Below the pieces are notes generated by a model. It had not been told where the DNA came from. It saw only the letters and a list, made by a program, of their open reading frames with translations, and searched no databases. A stretch of 36,016 nucleotides of DNA, from positions 1 through 36,016 of the forward strand of contig PTKJ01000003.1 of assembly GCA_002937675.1 (NCBI GenBank), read 5' to 3'. A program made the position numbers and the translations under genes. Shown here piece by piece: positions 16,605 to 25,790 of this stretch. Each line of letters opens with the position of its first letter. Position 1 is the stretch's first letter. The stretch comes from Alphaproteobacteria bacterium MarineAlpha9_Bin1. Lineage in GTDB: Bacteria; Pseudomonadota; Alphaproteobacteria; TMED109.

Positions 16605-17531
16605 TTAATCTAATTTTTTTACTAATTCTGGAATAATATCAAATAGATCACCCACTAAACCATAGTCGGCTATCTGAAAAATAGGAGCTTCTTCATCCTT
16701 ATTGATAGCAATTATTACTTTAGAATCTTTCATGCCCGCCAAATGTTGAATTGCTCCAGAAATCCCTATAGCCAGATACAATTCCGGAGCTACTACCTTT
16801 CCGGTTTGTCCTACCTGATAATCGTTAGACACATAACCAGCATCCACGGCAGCTCTACTGGCTCCGATTGCAGCACCTAATTTATCGGCTAACGGATCTA
16901 AAATTTTAAAATTTTCTGAGCTTCCTAGTCCTCTTCCACCCGAAACTATAATTTTAGCAGCTGTAAGTTCTGGTCTATCTGACTCCGACAAATCTCTATT
17001 TACAAATTTTGAATTTGAAGGATCTTTCGGTTGAAGGCCTTCAACAATATTAGCGTTTCCTCCCTCTGATTCTACAGCTTGGAAGGCTGTAGCACGAACT
17101 GTAATAAATTTTTTAGAATCACTTGATTTTACAGTAGCTAAAGCGTTTCCTGCATATATAGGTCTAACAAAGGTATCAGAGTCTATAACTGCACTTATAT
17201 CTGAAATTTGCTGTGAATCTGCCAGCGCTGCAACTCTAGGCATTAAGTTTTTTCCAAAAGTTCCGGCGACCATCATTACATGAGATGAATTTTTTGCAGT
17301 CTCAATAATAACAGGAGCTAAAACTTCTGCTAAAGTGCCTACTAAATTTCCCTTTGAGTTTATTACATTTTTTATCCCTTTTATTTTAGCACAATCAGAC
17401 AAAACTTTTTCTGAACCATCAAAAACTAAGATATCAATATCTTCACTTATTTCCAGAGCGGCAGCTACACAGGATAAAACATTTCTATCTAAATATTCAT
17501 TGTTGGATTCAGCTATTACTAGCACTGACAT
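16605..17531 (-). CDS. etfA: Electron transfer flavoprotein alpha subunit
   Basis: 308 aa, normal for the FAD-binding ETF subunit that passes electrons from acyl-CoA and other dehydrogenases to ETF-quinone oxidoreductase. The C-terminal FAD domain is intact: IIVSGGRGLGSSENF, GASRAAVDAGYV, QVGQTGKVVAPELYLAIGIS, GAIQHLAGM and IAINKDEEAPIFQIADYGLVGD. It overlaps etfB by one base, giving tight translational coupling. In many relatives 3-hydroxybutyryl-CoA dehydrogenase follows; here thrH follows instead. Confidence 0.97.
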   Translation of the reverse strand: MSVLVIAESNNEYLDRNVLSCVAAALEISEDIDILVFDGSEKVLSDCAKIKGIKNVINSKGNLVGTLAEVLAPVIIETAKNSSHVMMVAGTFGKNLMPRVAALADSQQISDISAVIDSDTFVRPIYAGNALATVKSSDSKKFITVRATAFQAVESEGGNANIVEGLQPKDPSNSKFVNRDLSESDRPELTAAKIIVSGGRGLGSSENFKILDPLADKLGAAIGASRAAVDAGYVSNDYQVGQTGKVVAPELYLAIGISGAIQHLAGMKDSKVIIAINKDEEAPIFQIADYGLVGDLFDIIPELVKKLD

Positions 17532-18280
17532 TATAAAACTCCCACTTCATCTCTAAGTATATTTATTAATTCTGTAACATCTTCTAGTTTTCTACCTTCT
17601 GAACGAGTCGGCGGTTCCTCTACCTTAATTATTTTTAGGCGATTAGTATATTCTACTCCCAATTCAGCCATTGACATTTCAACAATTTCTTTTCTTTTAG
17701 CCTTCATTATATTTGGAAGAGACGCATATCTAGGTTCATTTAATCTCAGATCGGTTGTAATTACGCAGGGTAAATTCAATTTTAAAGTCTCTAAACCCCC
17801 ATCTATTTCTCTAGTCACACTTGCATTTTTATCTACAACTTCTAGTTTTGATATAAATGTTCCTTGAGGCCAGCTCAAAATACCTGCTAGCATTTGTCCC
17901 GTTTGGTTAGAATCATCATCTATTGCTTGTTTCCCCATAATTACAAGATCAATATTTTCATTATCCACAATTTTTTTAAGAATTTTTGCTACCATCAGTG
18001 GTTCTGTTTCACCTTCATACGAAATGTGTATTCCTCTATCTGCACCCATGGCAAAAGCTGTTCTCATTGTTTCCTGCACTTTTCTTTGGCCTATAGAAAC
18101 AACTAAAATCTCGTCTACTTTACCTGACTCTTTAAGCCTTACTGCCTCTTCAACAGCTATTTCATCAAAGGGGTTCATAGACATTTTAACATTATTTGTT
18201 TCTACAGCAGTTCTTTCTGAATTAATCCTAATTTTTACGTTGTAATCAATGACTCTTTTTACTGCTACTAGAATTTTCAT
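17531..18280 (-). CDS. etfB: Electron transfer flavoprotein beta subunit
   Basis: 249 aa, normal length. The AMP-binding ETF subunit begins MKILVAVKRVIDYNVKIR and contains VKMSMNPFDEIAVEEAVRLKE, LVIMGKQAIDDDSNQTGQMLAG (nucleotide binding) and the recognition loop region REIDGGLETLKLNLP, which docks onto partner dehydrogenases. First gene of etfB-etfA-thrH, all minus strand. A 77-bp AT-rich gap separates it from the HIG1-like gene and probably carries the promoter. Confidence 0.97.
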   Translation of the reverse strand: MKILVAVKRVIDYNVKIRINSERTAVETNNVKMSMNPFDEIAVEEAVRLKESGKVDEILVVSIGQRKVQETMRTAFAMGADRGIHISYEGETEPLMVAKILKKIVDNENIDLVIMGKQAIDDDSNQTGQMLAGILSWPQGTFISKLEVVDKNASVTREIDGGLETLKLNLPCVITTDLRLNEPRYASLPNIMKAKRKEIVEMSMAELGVEYTNRLKIIKVEEPPTRSEGRKLEDVTELINILRDEVGVL

Positions 18281-18357
18281 TAAATCTTCCCCAGAAACAC
18301 TTTAGTTAATAATAAACATATTAGTTTAAATCACTTCTATAATAAAAAAACAATTAT

Positions 18358-18564
18358 TTATCTAGAAAAAAATATTACTGTCAATAAAATAAGAATTACT
18401 GCGAGTGCTTGCAACACAACCCTAGCTCTCATTAATTTATTTCCCCACTTCTTATTAAAATTTCCTCCTCTAAGCATAGAAATAATCCCCACAATAAGTA
18501 CTATAAAGACAGCTAATAAAACTAATAAAATGGATATATAAATTATTGATTGCATCTGTTTCAA
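18358..18564 (-). CDS. HIG1-like twin-transmembrane protein
   Basis: 68 aa with two TM helices (about 8-30 and 48-66) joined by a short basic loop GGNFNKKWGNKLMRARVVLQ. The N-K-L-M-R-x-R-V-x-x-Q core is the bacterial HIG1-domain pattern, related to eukaryotic respirasome assembly factors. In many alphaproteobacteria such a protein sits just upstream of a cobalamin adenosyltransferase gene and etfB-etfA; here the adenosyltransferase is missing. Role unknown. The ORF begins MKQMQS, and either Met could be the start. Confidence 0.72.
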   Translation of the reverse strand: MKQMQSIIYISILLVLLAVFIVLIVGIISMLRGGNFNKKWGNKLMRARVVLQALAVILILLTVIFFSR

Positions 18565-18596
18565 ATTTTTCCTTATTATTTTTAGTGTTTCAAAGA

Positions 18597-19487
18597 TTAA
18601 TTTTTTTTAATTAAAGACAACAAAGATAAAAGGTTCTTTTTACCAAATAAATTAATAACTTCTTTAGGACTCAAGCCTCTTGCTTTCATTGCTCTAATCG
18701 TTTGCGCTCTTGTTCTCTTAGATAGCCTTACTCCACTAGAATCTAAAATTAATGGATGATGAAAATAAAATGGAGTTTTGAGACCTAATAAAGACTGTAA
18801 TATCCTATGAATATGAGTCGATTCTACTAAATCCTCACCCCTTGTAACCAGGCCTACTCTTTGAATATGGTCATCTAATGTTGATGCTAAGTGGTAAGAA
18901 GAGGGGACATCCTTTCTTCCTATAACCACATCACCAATTATCCCCACAGGCACCTCATGATTTCCTAACCTTATATCATGCCAAGATAATTTTCCTATTT
19001 TTTTTGCTGCTGACCTTATATCTAGTCTCCATGCATAATTCTTATTTGTCTTAATTCTTTTCTCCTTCTCATTTTTACTTAATCTTCTGCATGTGCCTGG
19101 ATAAACTAAATGATCAATCCCATGTGGAGCATAACCAGCTCGCAATATTTCAGATTGTATTTCTGAACGAGTACAAAAACAGGGATAAATTAGGTTTAAT
19201 CTATCTAACTCCTCAATAGCAGCCTCATAATCAGACATTTTTTCTGACTGCCTTCTTATTATCTTTCTATATTTTATTCCAATCCAATCCAAATCTTCGA
19301 ATATTGATTTTTCAAAGTGACTACGAGATCTTTGTTTGTCAATATCTTCGATCCTTATAATTAGTTCTCCACCAAGGATTTTTGAAGCTTCGTAAGCAAA
19401 AAGAGCTGAAAAAACATGTCCCAAATGTAAATACCCCGTAGGGCTAGGAGCAAAGCGAGTATGATCTGAATAATAGTTATAATTCAT
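18597..19487 (-). CDS. gluQ: Glutamyl-Q tRNA(Asp) synthetase
   Basis: 296 aa paralogue of the catalytic core of glutamyl-tRNA synthetase, lacking the anticodon-binding domain. It charges glutamate onto queuosine-34 of tRNA-Asp. RFAPSPTGYLHLGH contains the HIGH-type motif (21-24). The zinc site typical of GluQ-RS is visible: CFC (103, 105), Tyr129 and Cys133. The KMSKS-like loop reads RLSKRTRA. Length matches the family (about 290-310). Its presence implies that the cell carries queuosine-modified tRNA. It diverges from the carboxylesterase gene across a 100-bp gap. Confidence 0.93.
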   Translation of the reverse strand: MNYNYYSDHTRFAPSPTGYLHLGHVFSALFAYEASKILGGELIIRIEDIDKQRSRSHFEKSIFEDLDWIGIKYRKIIRRQSEKMSDYEAAIEELDRLNLIYPCFCTRSEIQSEILRAGYAPHGIDHLVYPGTCRRLSKNEKEKRIKTNKNYAWRLDIRSAAKKIGKLSWHDIRLGNHEVPVGIIGDVVIGRKDVPSSYHLASTLDDHIQRVGLVTRGEDLVESTHIHRILQSLLGLKTPFYFHHPLILDSSGVRLSKRTRAQTIRAMKARGLSPKEVINLFGKKNLLSLLSLIKKN

Positions 19488-19587
19488 AATACAAATTATT
19501 ATCTAATTTGATCTACATAGTATATGCATTTATAATTTTTTTTGATCAGACTAGAATAAGTAATTTTTATATATTATATATACCTAA

Positions 19588-20247
19588 ATGGATGATAATA
19601 TTCTTATTAATGGGCCGAATCTAAATTCAAAAAGTGGAACTATTAAACAATTAATAGTATTTTTACATGGCTGGGGATCAAATGGAGATGATCTTATTCA
19701 ATTGGCCCCTTCCTTCATTAATGAATTTCCTGACGCCTATTTTTTAAGCCCTAATGGGCCTGAGACTTGCCCTCAAAACCCCTTTGGAGGGAGACAATGG
19801 TTTAATTTAGATTTTCTTCCTAATGGATCATTAGATAGAAGCAAAACTCCTGAGAAAACAAAAAAAGCAGCTAATTCTATAAATATGTTTTTAGATTATT
19901 GGCAAGATAAATTTTCTGTAATCCCTTCAGATACTTTTTTAATAGGTTTTAGTCAGGGTTCTATGATGGCTTTAGAAGTTGGCACCAAAAGACAAATGGG
20001 GGGTCTGCTTTGTTTTTCTGGATCATTCATAAACTCTGAAGAGGCACTCTCATATAAACCTAATATTATGCTAATTCATGGTGAGATAGACGATATCATA
20101 CCTATTAAAAATATGTTTAATGCAGAAAAACAATTAAAAGATTTAGGAGCCAACATAAATGTATTTGAATGCAAAGGCCTAGGACATAGTATAGATGAAA
20201 TTGGTATAAAAAAAGGAATAGATTTTATTAAAGAATGCACACCCTGA
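19588..20247 (+). CDS. Carboxylesterase/phospholipase (alpha/beta hydrolase)
   Basis: 219 aa, single alpha/beta-hydrolase domain of the carboxylesterase-2 / YpfH family. FLHGWGSNGDDLIQLA gives the oxyanion-hole loop, LIGFSQGSMMALE the nucleophile elbow (Ser122), HGEIDDIIPI the acid, and GLGHSID the catalytic His. It is normal size, with no signal peptide, so cytoplasmic. The physiological ester is unknown. The ATG at 19588 follows a divergent gap shared with gluQ. The downstream HNH gene is on the same strand after a 103-bp gap. Confidence 0.88.
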   Translation: MDDNILINGPNLNSKSGTIKQLIVFLHGWGSNGDDLIQLAPSFINEFPDAYFLSPNGPETCPQNPFGGRQWFNLDFLPNGSLDRSKTPEKTKKAANSINMFLDYWQDKFSVIPSDTFLIGFSQGSMMALEVGTKRQMGGLLCFSGSFINSEEALSYKPNIMLIHGEIDDIIPIKNMFNAEKQLKDLGANINVFECKGLGHSIDEIGIKKGIDFIKECTP

Positions 20248-20350
20248 TTAAATTATTTTTGCTATAATAATAATATTCAATTGTCTGTTCTGTAATTCTT
20301 TTGTAATATTTATCCCTTAATAATTAATGAGAAAACTAAGGAATAATTAA

Positions 20351-20908
20351 TTGATTTTAAAAAATTATCCTAGTCTAGTATTAAATGCGGATTACCATCC
20401 TTTGAGTTATTTTCCACTCTCTGTATGGGATTGGAAAGACGCTATAAAGGCAGTTTTTTTAGATAGGGTAAATATAATAGCAGAATATGAATACAAAGTT
20501 AACTCGGCATCTTTTTCTATGAGGCTGCCAAGCGTTGTTTCTCTAAAAAAATATATAAATTTATCCAGAAAGCCTGTTTTTACTAGATTTAATCTATTTC
20601 TTAGAGATCACTTTCAATGCCAATACTGCGCGCAAAATTTTAAGACATCAGATTTAACTTTTGACCACGTAATTCCAAAGTCTAAAGGAGGTACCACCTG
20701 CTGGGAAAATGTGGTTTCCGCATGCTCAAAATGCAATCTAAAGAAAAGCGACTTATCCATATCTAAAGCAAAAATGTCTCCCATTATTGATCCTTATGAA
20801 CCCAGTAATTCTCAATTACAATTAATAGGAAAAACGTTCCCTCCTAATTATCTACATGAGAGCTGGATAGACTATTTGTACTGGGATACAGAATTAGAAA
20901 AAAATTAA
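20351..20908 (+). CDS. HNH endonuclease family protein
   Basis: 185 aa. The C-terminal HNH domain has zinc-binding pairs CQYC (90, 93) and CSKC (125, 128), with the ββα-metal core TFDHVIPKSKGG (His106) and WENVVSACSKCN. The N-terminal VLNADYHPLSYFPLS is the usual opening of this chromosomal HNH family, widespread in bacteria and of unknown biological role; repair or restriction-like functions are only possibilities. The start is TTG at 20351 with AAGGA about 8 nt upstream, which I judge sufficient. A TATAAT lies in the preceding 103-bp gap. The last four bases overlap the convergent GT39 gene. Confidence 0.87.
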   Translation: MILKNYPSLVLNADYHPLSYFPLSVWDWKDAIKAVFLDRVNIIAEYEYKVNSASFSMRLPSVVSLKKYINLSRKPVFTRFNLFLRDHFQCQYCAQNFKTSDLTFDHVIPKSKGGTTCWENVVSACSKCNLKKSDLSISKAKMSPIIDPYEPSNSQLQLIGKTFPPNYLHESWIDYLYWDTELEKN

Positions 20909-22380
20909 CTACTATTATATCCTTTTAATAACCATATTTTATACTTTTTTATACGTCGCTCACCGATTATTCTAGTTACTTCTCCTAAATATATGACTTC
21001 AGAAAAAGACTGAAAAAAATGTTCATTATTTGATTCGACAGAAACCATAATTCCTATTTCATTTTTTAAGTCATCATGCTTGGTAACAAGTTCGTAGTGA
21101 TCATGAATTTTACCATCTGCATTCCACCTCACCCATTTTTTGGGTTTTATGCTCATATAATATAATGATTCTGCTAAAATTTTTCTGTCATCTGCCACTA
21201 ACACGGCACCGGGATATTTAGAGTATATTTCTGATATCTGCAAAACCACTTCTTCCCAACCTCTCATTTTTTTAAATGGGTCTAATTTAGGATTATTATA
21301 GGCATAAAAAGGAAGAAAAATTAAAACAATTAATGACAAGAATATTGAGAAATAATAAATTCTTTTTTCTTTTAAAAACCATCTTTTATCTAAAAATAAT
21401 GCTACTAAAATACTAGCAGGGATAAAAGAAATAGCTGCCCAATTAGCATGAGCTCTAGATATAAAAGCTTGTACCAGTATCATAACTATAGGAACTAGGG
21501 CTAGTATCAAAAGCATTTTTTCTTTATTAGATAGAATCTTATAGCTAATCACTAAGTATAAAAGTATTATGAAATTTATTGGACCAAAAACTGCAAACTG
21601 CTCTAAAAAAAATACAAAGGTATTATAAAAACTATAATTTACTCCTGCAACGTTAATATTGGCAGCTGTATGCTGAAAAGTTATAAATCCATTATTATAA
21701 TTCCACCATAGATGAGGAAAAATTAATAAAAATAAAAGTACAATAGAAATAATTAGCTTTCTAGGGGGCAGCTTATTTTTAAAATGATTTCTAGACGATG
21801 AATTTACAGCAAAAAATACCATTAGAGAAAATAATAATAATAGTATGGCATATTTAGACAAAAACCCTAATGCAAGGGATACTGTCAGAGCAGCTATATA
21901 ATAGCTATTATAGGCCTCATTTTTATGAAATAAAAGACAGCAAAACGACCATATAACTATGCTGGAAAAAAAAAGCATCGGAACATCTGTACTAATCATT
22001 CCTGAAGAAAAACTTACTCCTGGAATTAATATCCAAGTAATTCCGGCCAATAACGCAGCTCTACCTTTACTATTAGTCTCGCATAGCATATATGCAGTAG
22101 AAGATATAAAAAAAGCAGATAAAGAATATAAAATTGGAGAGCTAATTCTCAAACACATTTCTGAGATACCACATGTACTAGAACTTATTCTAATTAACCA
22201 GGCCAATAATGGAGGTTTTGAATAATAACCCCAATCGATATCTAGTGACCATGTCCAATACTGTGCTTCATCAAAAGCCAAATCTAAATTTACAAAGTTC
22301 CAAGAAAAAAACCTAAAAAGAAAAACAGTTAAGACAATTATTAAAAGTAAAAATTGCCATTGATATTCTCTTTTTTTCAT
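20905..22380 (-). CDS. GT39/ArnT-like membrane glycosyltransferase
   Basis: 491 aa with about ten or more TM helices. LDLAFDEAQYWTWSLDIDWG and YYSKPPLLAWLIR form the first periplasmic loop, where the acidic residues of this GT-C family act and the DEAxY motif is diagnostic. These enzymes transfer sugars from polyprenyl-phosphate carriers in the periplasm; ArnT adds aminoarabinose to lipid A. It is last in a three-gene set with a GT2 polyprenyl-phosphate sugar synthase and a LABN-domain protein (1-3 bp spacing), a combination that suggests lipid or glycan modification at the outer leaflet. The sugar and acceptor are not deducible. Confidence 0.88.
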   Translation of the reverse strand: MKKREYQWQFLLLIIVLTVFLFRFFSWNFVNLDLAFDEAQYWTWSLDIDWGYYSKPPLLAWLIRISSSTCGISEMCLRISSPILYSLSAFFISSTAYMLCETNSKGRAALLAGITWILIPGVSFSSGMISTDVPMLFFSSIVIWSFCCLLFHKNEAYNSYYIAALTVSLALGFLSKYAILLLLFSLMVFFAVNSSSRNHFKNKLPPRKLIISIVLLFLLIFPHLWWNYNNGFITFQHTAANINVAGVNYSFYNTFVFFLEQFAVFGPINFIILLYLVISYKILSNKEKMLLILALVPIVMILVQAFISRAHANWAAISFIPASILVALFLDKRWFLKEKRIYYFSIFLSLIVLIFLPFYAYNNPKLDPFKKMRGWEEVVLQISEIYSKYPGAVLVADDRKILAESLYYMSIKPKKWVRWNADGKIHDHYELVTKHDDLKNEIGIMVSVESNNEHFFQSFSEVIYLGEVTRIIGERRIKKYKIWLLKGYNSS

Positions 22381-22381
22381 T

Positions 22382-22663
22382 TCATATTATCTCTTTTTCC
22401 TCTGAGGTTCGTCTCTTAATAAGAATCAAGTTTCTTGAGTAAATTATCAGTCCAGCTCCCTGTCCTACTATGAATACTGGATCCTCTCTATATATTGCGT
22501 AAGCCAATAAGGTAGCCCCTCCAAGCAAAGAAAAATACCAAAAACCCACAGGAATCATACTTCTTTTTTTAATTTCTGAATATACCCATTGTAGAAAGAA
22601 ACGAGCTGAAAAAAACATCTGACCCATAAATCCAACTACTAACCATATTGTTGTTTTATCCAT
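22382..22663 (-). CDS. Lipid-A-biosynthesis N-terminal (LABN) domain membrane protein
   Basis: 93 aa, three TM helices, consisting wholly of the LABN domain: WLVVGFMGQMFFSARFFLQW, SEIKKRSMIPVGFWYFSLLG and DPVFIVGQGAGLIIYSRNL. Free-standing LABN proteins accompany GT2/GT39 pairs and may act as a small transporter or partner for lipid-linked sugars; no mechanism is proven. It sits 1 bp from the GT39 gene and 3 bp from the GT2 gene, so all three are surely co-translated. Confidence 0.88.
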   Translation of the reverse strand: MDKTTIWLVVGFMGQMFFSARFFLQWVYSEIKKRSMIPVGFWYFSLLGGATLLAYAIYREDPVFIVGQGAGLIIYSRNLILIKRRTSEEKEII

Positions 22664-22666
22664 ATT

Positions 22667-23434
22667 TTAATCCTTTTCTTTATCTTGGTTAATTATATCT
22701 TCATCTAAAATTCTGATTGGAAATGGTGATCTTCTTATTAACCAGAAAACTCCCCATAAATCAAGAATACCTACTCTAAGTCTATGCCAATTTGAATATT
22801 TTGACTGTCCAGCCACCCTAGCTCGATGTAAAACTGGTATGGACATTATTTGCCCTCCCTGCCTTTTAACCAAAGCAGGCAAAAAACGATGTATATGGTC
22901 AAAATAAGGCAAGCTTAAAAACATTTTTTTACTAAAAATTTTTATTCCACAACCTGTATCCGGAGTATTATCTTTTAAAAAAATTCTTCTAATGTGTAAT
23001 GCAAATCGTGAAGCAATTTTTTTAGAAAAAGTATCTTTTCTATTAACCCTATTTCCTATTAATAATAATAATTCCCTGATGTCTTGTTTTTCATTCCAAA
23101 CTTTAAGCAAATTATTTATATCACTGGGATTATTTTGACCATCACCGTCAAGGGTAATAATGGTATCATAATTTGAGTGTTTTATGCCAGTTAACAAACA
23201 TGCGCTCTGCCCAAACCTTTTAGCATGTCTTAATAAAATTACAGGAATATCTTTATATTGTGTATAATCAGAAGTTAATTTAGCACTTTCATCAGTAGAA
23301 CAATCATCTACTACTATAACTTCACCTCCAGAATTTTTTGCAATGATAGGCAGGAGCTCATCCAATAAAAAAATTATATTTTTATTTTCATTGTATACTG
23401 GAATAACAACAGATACTTTTTCAAAAAATTTCAT
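22667..23434 (-). CDS. GT2 polyprenyl/dolichyl-phosphate sugar synthase-like glycosyltransferase
   Basis: 255 aa GT-A fold family-2 glycosyltransferase. VSVVIPVYNENKNI opens the nucleotide-binding domain, VVDDCSTDES is the first acidic motif (41-50) and TLDGDGQNNP gives the metal-binding DxD (96-98). GCGIKIFSKKMFL and HRARVAGQSKYSNW are typical of the DPM1/ArnC-like branch, which charges a polyprenyl phosphate with sugar on the cytoplasmic face. It lacks C-terminal TM helices, unlike ArnC. Likely supplies the lipid-linked sugar used by the downstream GT39 protein. Confidence 0.88.
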   Translation of the reverse strand: MKFFEKVSVVIPVYNENKNIIFLLDELLPIIAKNSGGEVIVVDDCSTDESAKLTSDYTQYKDIPVILLRHAKRFGQSACLLTGIKHSNYDTIITLDGDGQNNPSDINNLLKVWNEKQDIRELLLLIGNRVNRKDTFSKKIASRFALHIRRIFLKDNTPDTGCGIKIFSKKMFLSLPYFDHIHRFLPALVKRQGGQIMSIPVLHRARVAGQSKYSNWHRLRVGILDLWGVFWLIRRSPFPIRILDEDIINQDKEKD

Positions 23435-23471
23435 AATATTATTTTACATTTTATAATTATTAAACGTTAAT

Positions 23472-24782
23472 TCAATTTTGTAATTCTTCTATTCTTTTTA
23501 AAACTAAAATATACTCATCACTATCTTGAGGCAAATTAGCAATTAATTTTTGCAATAAAATAATAGCTTTAAATTTATTTCCATTAGCAACCTCATCTTC
23601 GGATATCACCCACAGTGCGAGAGGATGGTTTTGATTAATAGAGAGTATTTTTTTAAATAAATTCAAAGTAACCTTATCTACTACTGTATTTTTTTTATTT
23701 TGATATAACCGCGCTTCTGCTAAACCCTCAATAGCTTCTATATCTTCATTATTTAATTCAACTGCTCTTCTATATGACCTCTCAGCTCTCTGAAATTGCT
23801 TAAGTACTAAGCTTGCTCTACCTAATTTTTTCCAGTCATTTATACTATTGCTCTTGTTCTCTAATAATCTTTTTTCTAGCCTATCCACCATAGAAAGAAT
23901 TTGTCTATTTTCATTGAGAGAATATTTTTCTTGTAATTTGGAAATATTTAATAAAACACTTTCTTTCCAGGCTGTTTCTTCAGGAGCTGCTTGCTTTATC
24001 TCTTCCCATAGAGAATGAGCTTTATCTAAATTTCCTTGCTCTAGGGCTGCAACACTTAAATAATATTTGGATAAACCTCCTACTTCTGAATTAGCAGGGG
24101 CCAAAGAAGACGATTTTTGAAAAATTTCTAAAGCCTTTTCAGATATTAAATATTCTGATTTTTTTTCGATATTCTGGCTAACTAAGGCCTCTCCATAGGA
24201 TAATAAATGAGATGCTTCCGTATCCTCACCAGATAATTCCAAAACTTTTTCCCATATTTTTATGGATTCCTGGGTTTTTCCTAAAGTAGTTAAAATATTT
24301 GCTTTTACTAAATGAAACTCTAAGTCTACAGGATTACCGATGATTTTTTTATTCATGTCTTCCAAAGTAAGTTGCCAATATATATTTGGAATTTCGTCAT
24401 TTATTCTAGAAGACAAAGAAAAATCCGGCATATTTGGTCTGCCATTAATTCCATACATTAGGAATGCAAATATTAAAATGAGTGGAATTAAAAGCTTATA
24501 TAATAAAACAAAATTTTTATTTTCAATTGTTGCTTCATTACTATTTGAAGATTTAGAATTTAATATTCGTCGAGACAATTCATCATTAATATTTTTAAAT
24601 TCATCAGAATTTATATATCCTAAAGAATAGTCTCTTTTTAACTCTGAGATCTGTTGCTTATAAAGCCCTATATTTCCTTCCATAATACCCAAGTGAGTAA
24701 ACTTAATTTTTATGATATAAAAATAGACATAGATTATTATTAATATAGCAACAAAAACTATTAGATAAAATATACTCATCAT
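23472..24782 (-). CDS. ccmI: Cytochrome c maturation protein CcmI (TPR)
   Basis: 436 aa. TM1 lies at about 3-25 with a short loop carrying LKRDYSLGYINSDEFKNIND (the CcmI N-terminal module), and TM2 at about 90-110. It is followed by a periplasmic TPR region: VDLEFHLVKANILTTLGK, EKVLELSGED, WKKLGRASLVLKQFQRAERS and AIEGLAEARL. CcmI chaperones apocytochrome c to the heme lyase CcmF/CcmH. Its start overlaps ccmH by 4 bp. A 37-bp gap separates it from the GT2 gene. Confidence 0.9.
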   Translation of the reverse strand: MMSIFYLIVFVAILIIIYVYFYIIKIKFTHLGIMEGNIGLYKQQISELKRDYSLGYINSDEFKNINDELSRRILNSKSSNSNEATIENKNFVLLYKLLIPLILIFAFLMYGINGRPNMPDFSLSSRINDEIPNIYWQLTLEDMNKKIIGNPVDLEFHLVKANILTTLGKTQESIKIWEKVLELSGEDTEASHLLSYGEALVSQNIEKKSEYLISEKALEIFQKSSSLAPANSEVGGLSKYYLSVAALEQGNLDKAHSLWEEIKQAAPEETAWKESVLLNISKLQEKYSLNENRQILSMVDRLEKRLLENKSNSINDWKKLGRASLVLKQFQRAERSYRRAVELNNEDIEAIEGLAEARLYQNKKNTVVDKVTLNLFKKILSINQNHPLALWVISEDEVANGNKFKAIILLQKLIANLPQDSDEYILVLKRIEELQN

Positions 24783-25252
24783 TCTAATTTTTCATCCAAA
24801 ATTTTTTGAACATTTTTTTTCTCTGCAGGATTTAATGTTTTGGTTTTATTTGAAGACCTATTAAAATTTGTATAAAACTTATACGCAAATATTATTCCTA
24901 TAAATAAGAATATGAATGGTCCTATCCATAAAAATAAATTTTGAAGAGATAAGGTGGGCAGAAGTAAAATAAATTCCCCATAACGTTCTACTAAAAAATC
25001 TTTTACTTCTTTTTTAGTTTTTCCTTCTTTAAGTTTTTCCTTAATAAGTTCCTTAAGATCTAAAGCTAAAGGAGCCTCAGATTCCAATAAAGATTGGTTT
25101 TGACATACTAAACACCTAAGCTCCTCATATAACTCTTTAGCTTGTTGTAATACCAAAGAATTAGATTCAAGATTTGTATTATTTTGAGAATATAAACTTG
25201 AAGGAGCAGAGCATAAAAATAAAATCACTGCATATTTAAATAATTTAATCAT
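24779..25252 (-). CDS. ccmH: Cytochrome c maturation protein CcmH
   Basis: 157 aa. A signal peptide ends near residue 22, then a periplasmic domain with the LRCLVCQNQS motif (Cys47, Cys50), which handles apocytochrome thiols. FLVERYGEFILLLP is the second conserved block, and a TM helix follows at about 105-126 with a cytoplasmic tail. Length is typical for the short alphaproteobacterial CcmH, where CcmI is separate. It overlaps ccmG by 8 bp and ccmI by 4 bp. Confidence 0.95.
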   Translation of the reverse strand: MIKLFKYAVILFLCSAPSSLYSQNNTNLESNSLVLQQAKELYEELRCLVCQNQSLLESEAPLALDLKELIKEKLKEGKTKKEVKDFLVERYGEFILLLPTLSLQNLFLWIGPFIFLFIGIIFAYKFYTNFNRSSNKTKTLNPAEKKNVQKILDEKLE

Positions 25253-25790
25253 CTTGTTCCAATTTAGTTAATATTGGCAAAATAGTTTCTCTGATATCAT
25301 ATTCTAGTATTGGTCCAACATGACGATATCTGATCTTTCCATTTCTATCTAAAATAAAAGTTTCAGGAACGCCATATACACCCAAATTAATAGCTATCCT
25401 ACCAGAAGAATCTACCCCTATAGAATAAAAAGGATTGCCATCTAAATTCAATATTTCATCAGCCTCTTGTAAATTATCCTTATAATTTATTCCATATATT
25501 CTGATAGAATGCTTATTTTTCAAAAGCATTAGGTTTGCATGTTCTATTTTACAGGGTACACACCAACTAGCCCACACATTAACTAATGAAGGTTTGTCAT
25601 ATGAAAAAATGTCTTCGATTGTTAAAAGATTATATTTTTCTAGTTGATTAAATTCTAATTTTGGAAAACTTTCATCCAACATAACAGATGGCAAATGTGA
25701 TGGATCTTTATTTAAGAAAAGCTGTCTGCTAAAAAATAATATTAAAAGTATAAAAGTAATTAAGGGAATATAATAATAATATTTTTTCAC
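25245..25790 (-). CDS. ccmG: CcmG/DsbE thiol-disulfide oxidoreductase
   Basis: 181 aa. A single N-terminal TM helix (about 6-24) anchors a periplasmic thioredoxin fold with the active site WASWCVPC (Cys77, Cys80). The VPETFILDRNGKIRYRHVGP loop (cis-Pro) and DGNPFYSIGVDSSG are CcmG-specific. It keeps the CXXCH cysteines of apocytochrome c or CcmH reduced. The WCVPC active site matches the usual CcmG form. It shares one base with ccmF and overlaps ccmH by 8 bp. Confidence 0.95.
   Translation of the reverse strand: MKKYYYYIPLITFILLILFFSRQLFLNKDPSHLPSVMLDESFPKLEFNQLEKYNLLTIEDIFSYDKPSLVNVWASWCVPCKIEHANLMLLKNKHSIRIYGINYKDNLQEADEILNLDGNPFYSIGVDSSGRIAINLGVYGVPETFILDRNGKIRYRHVGPILEYDIRETILPILTKLEQDD

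Noticed and set aside
20248-20350. 103-bp gap before the HNH gene as an RNA gene
   Set aside because: No cloverleaf or strong inverted repeat; a TATAAT box suggests an ordinary promoter.
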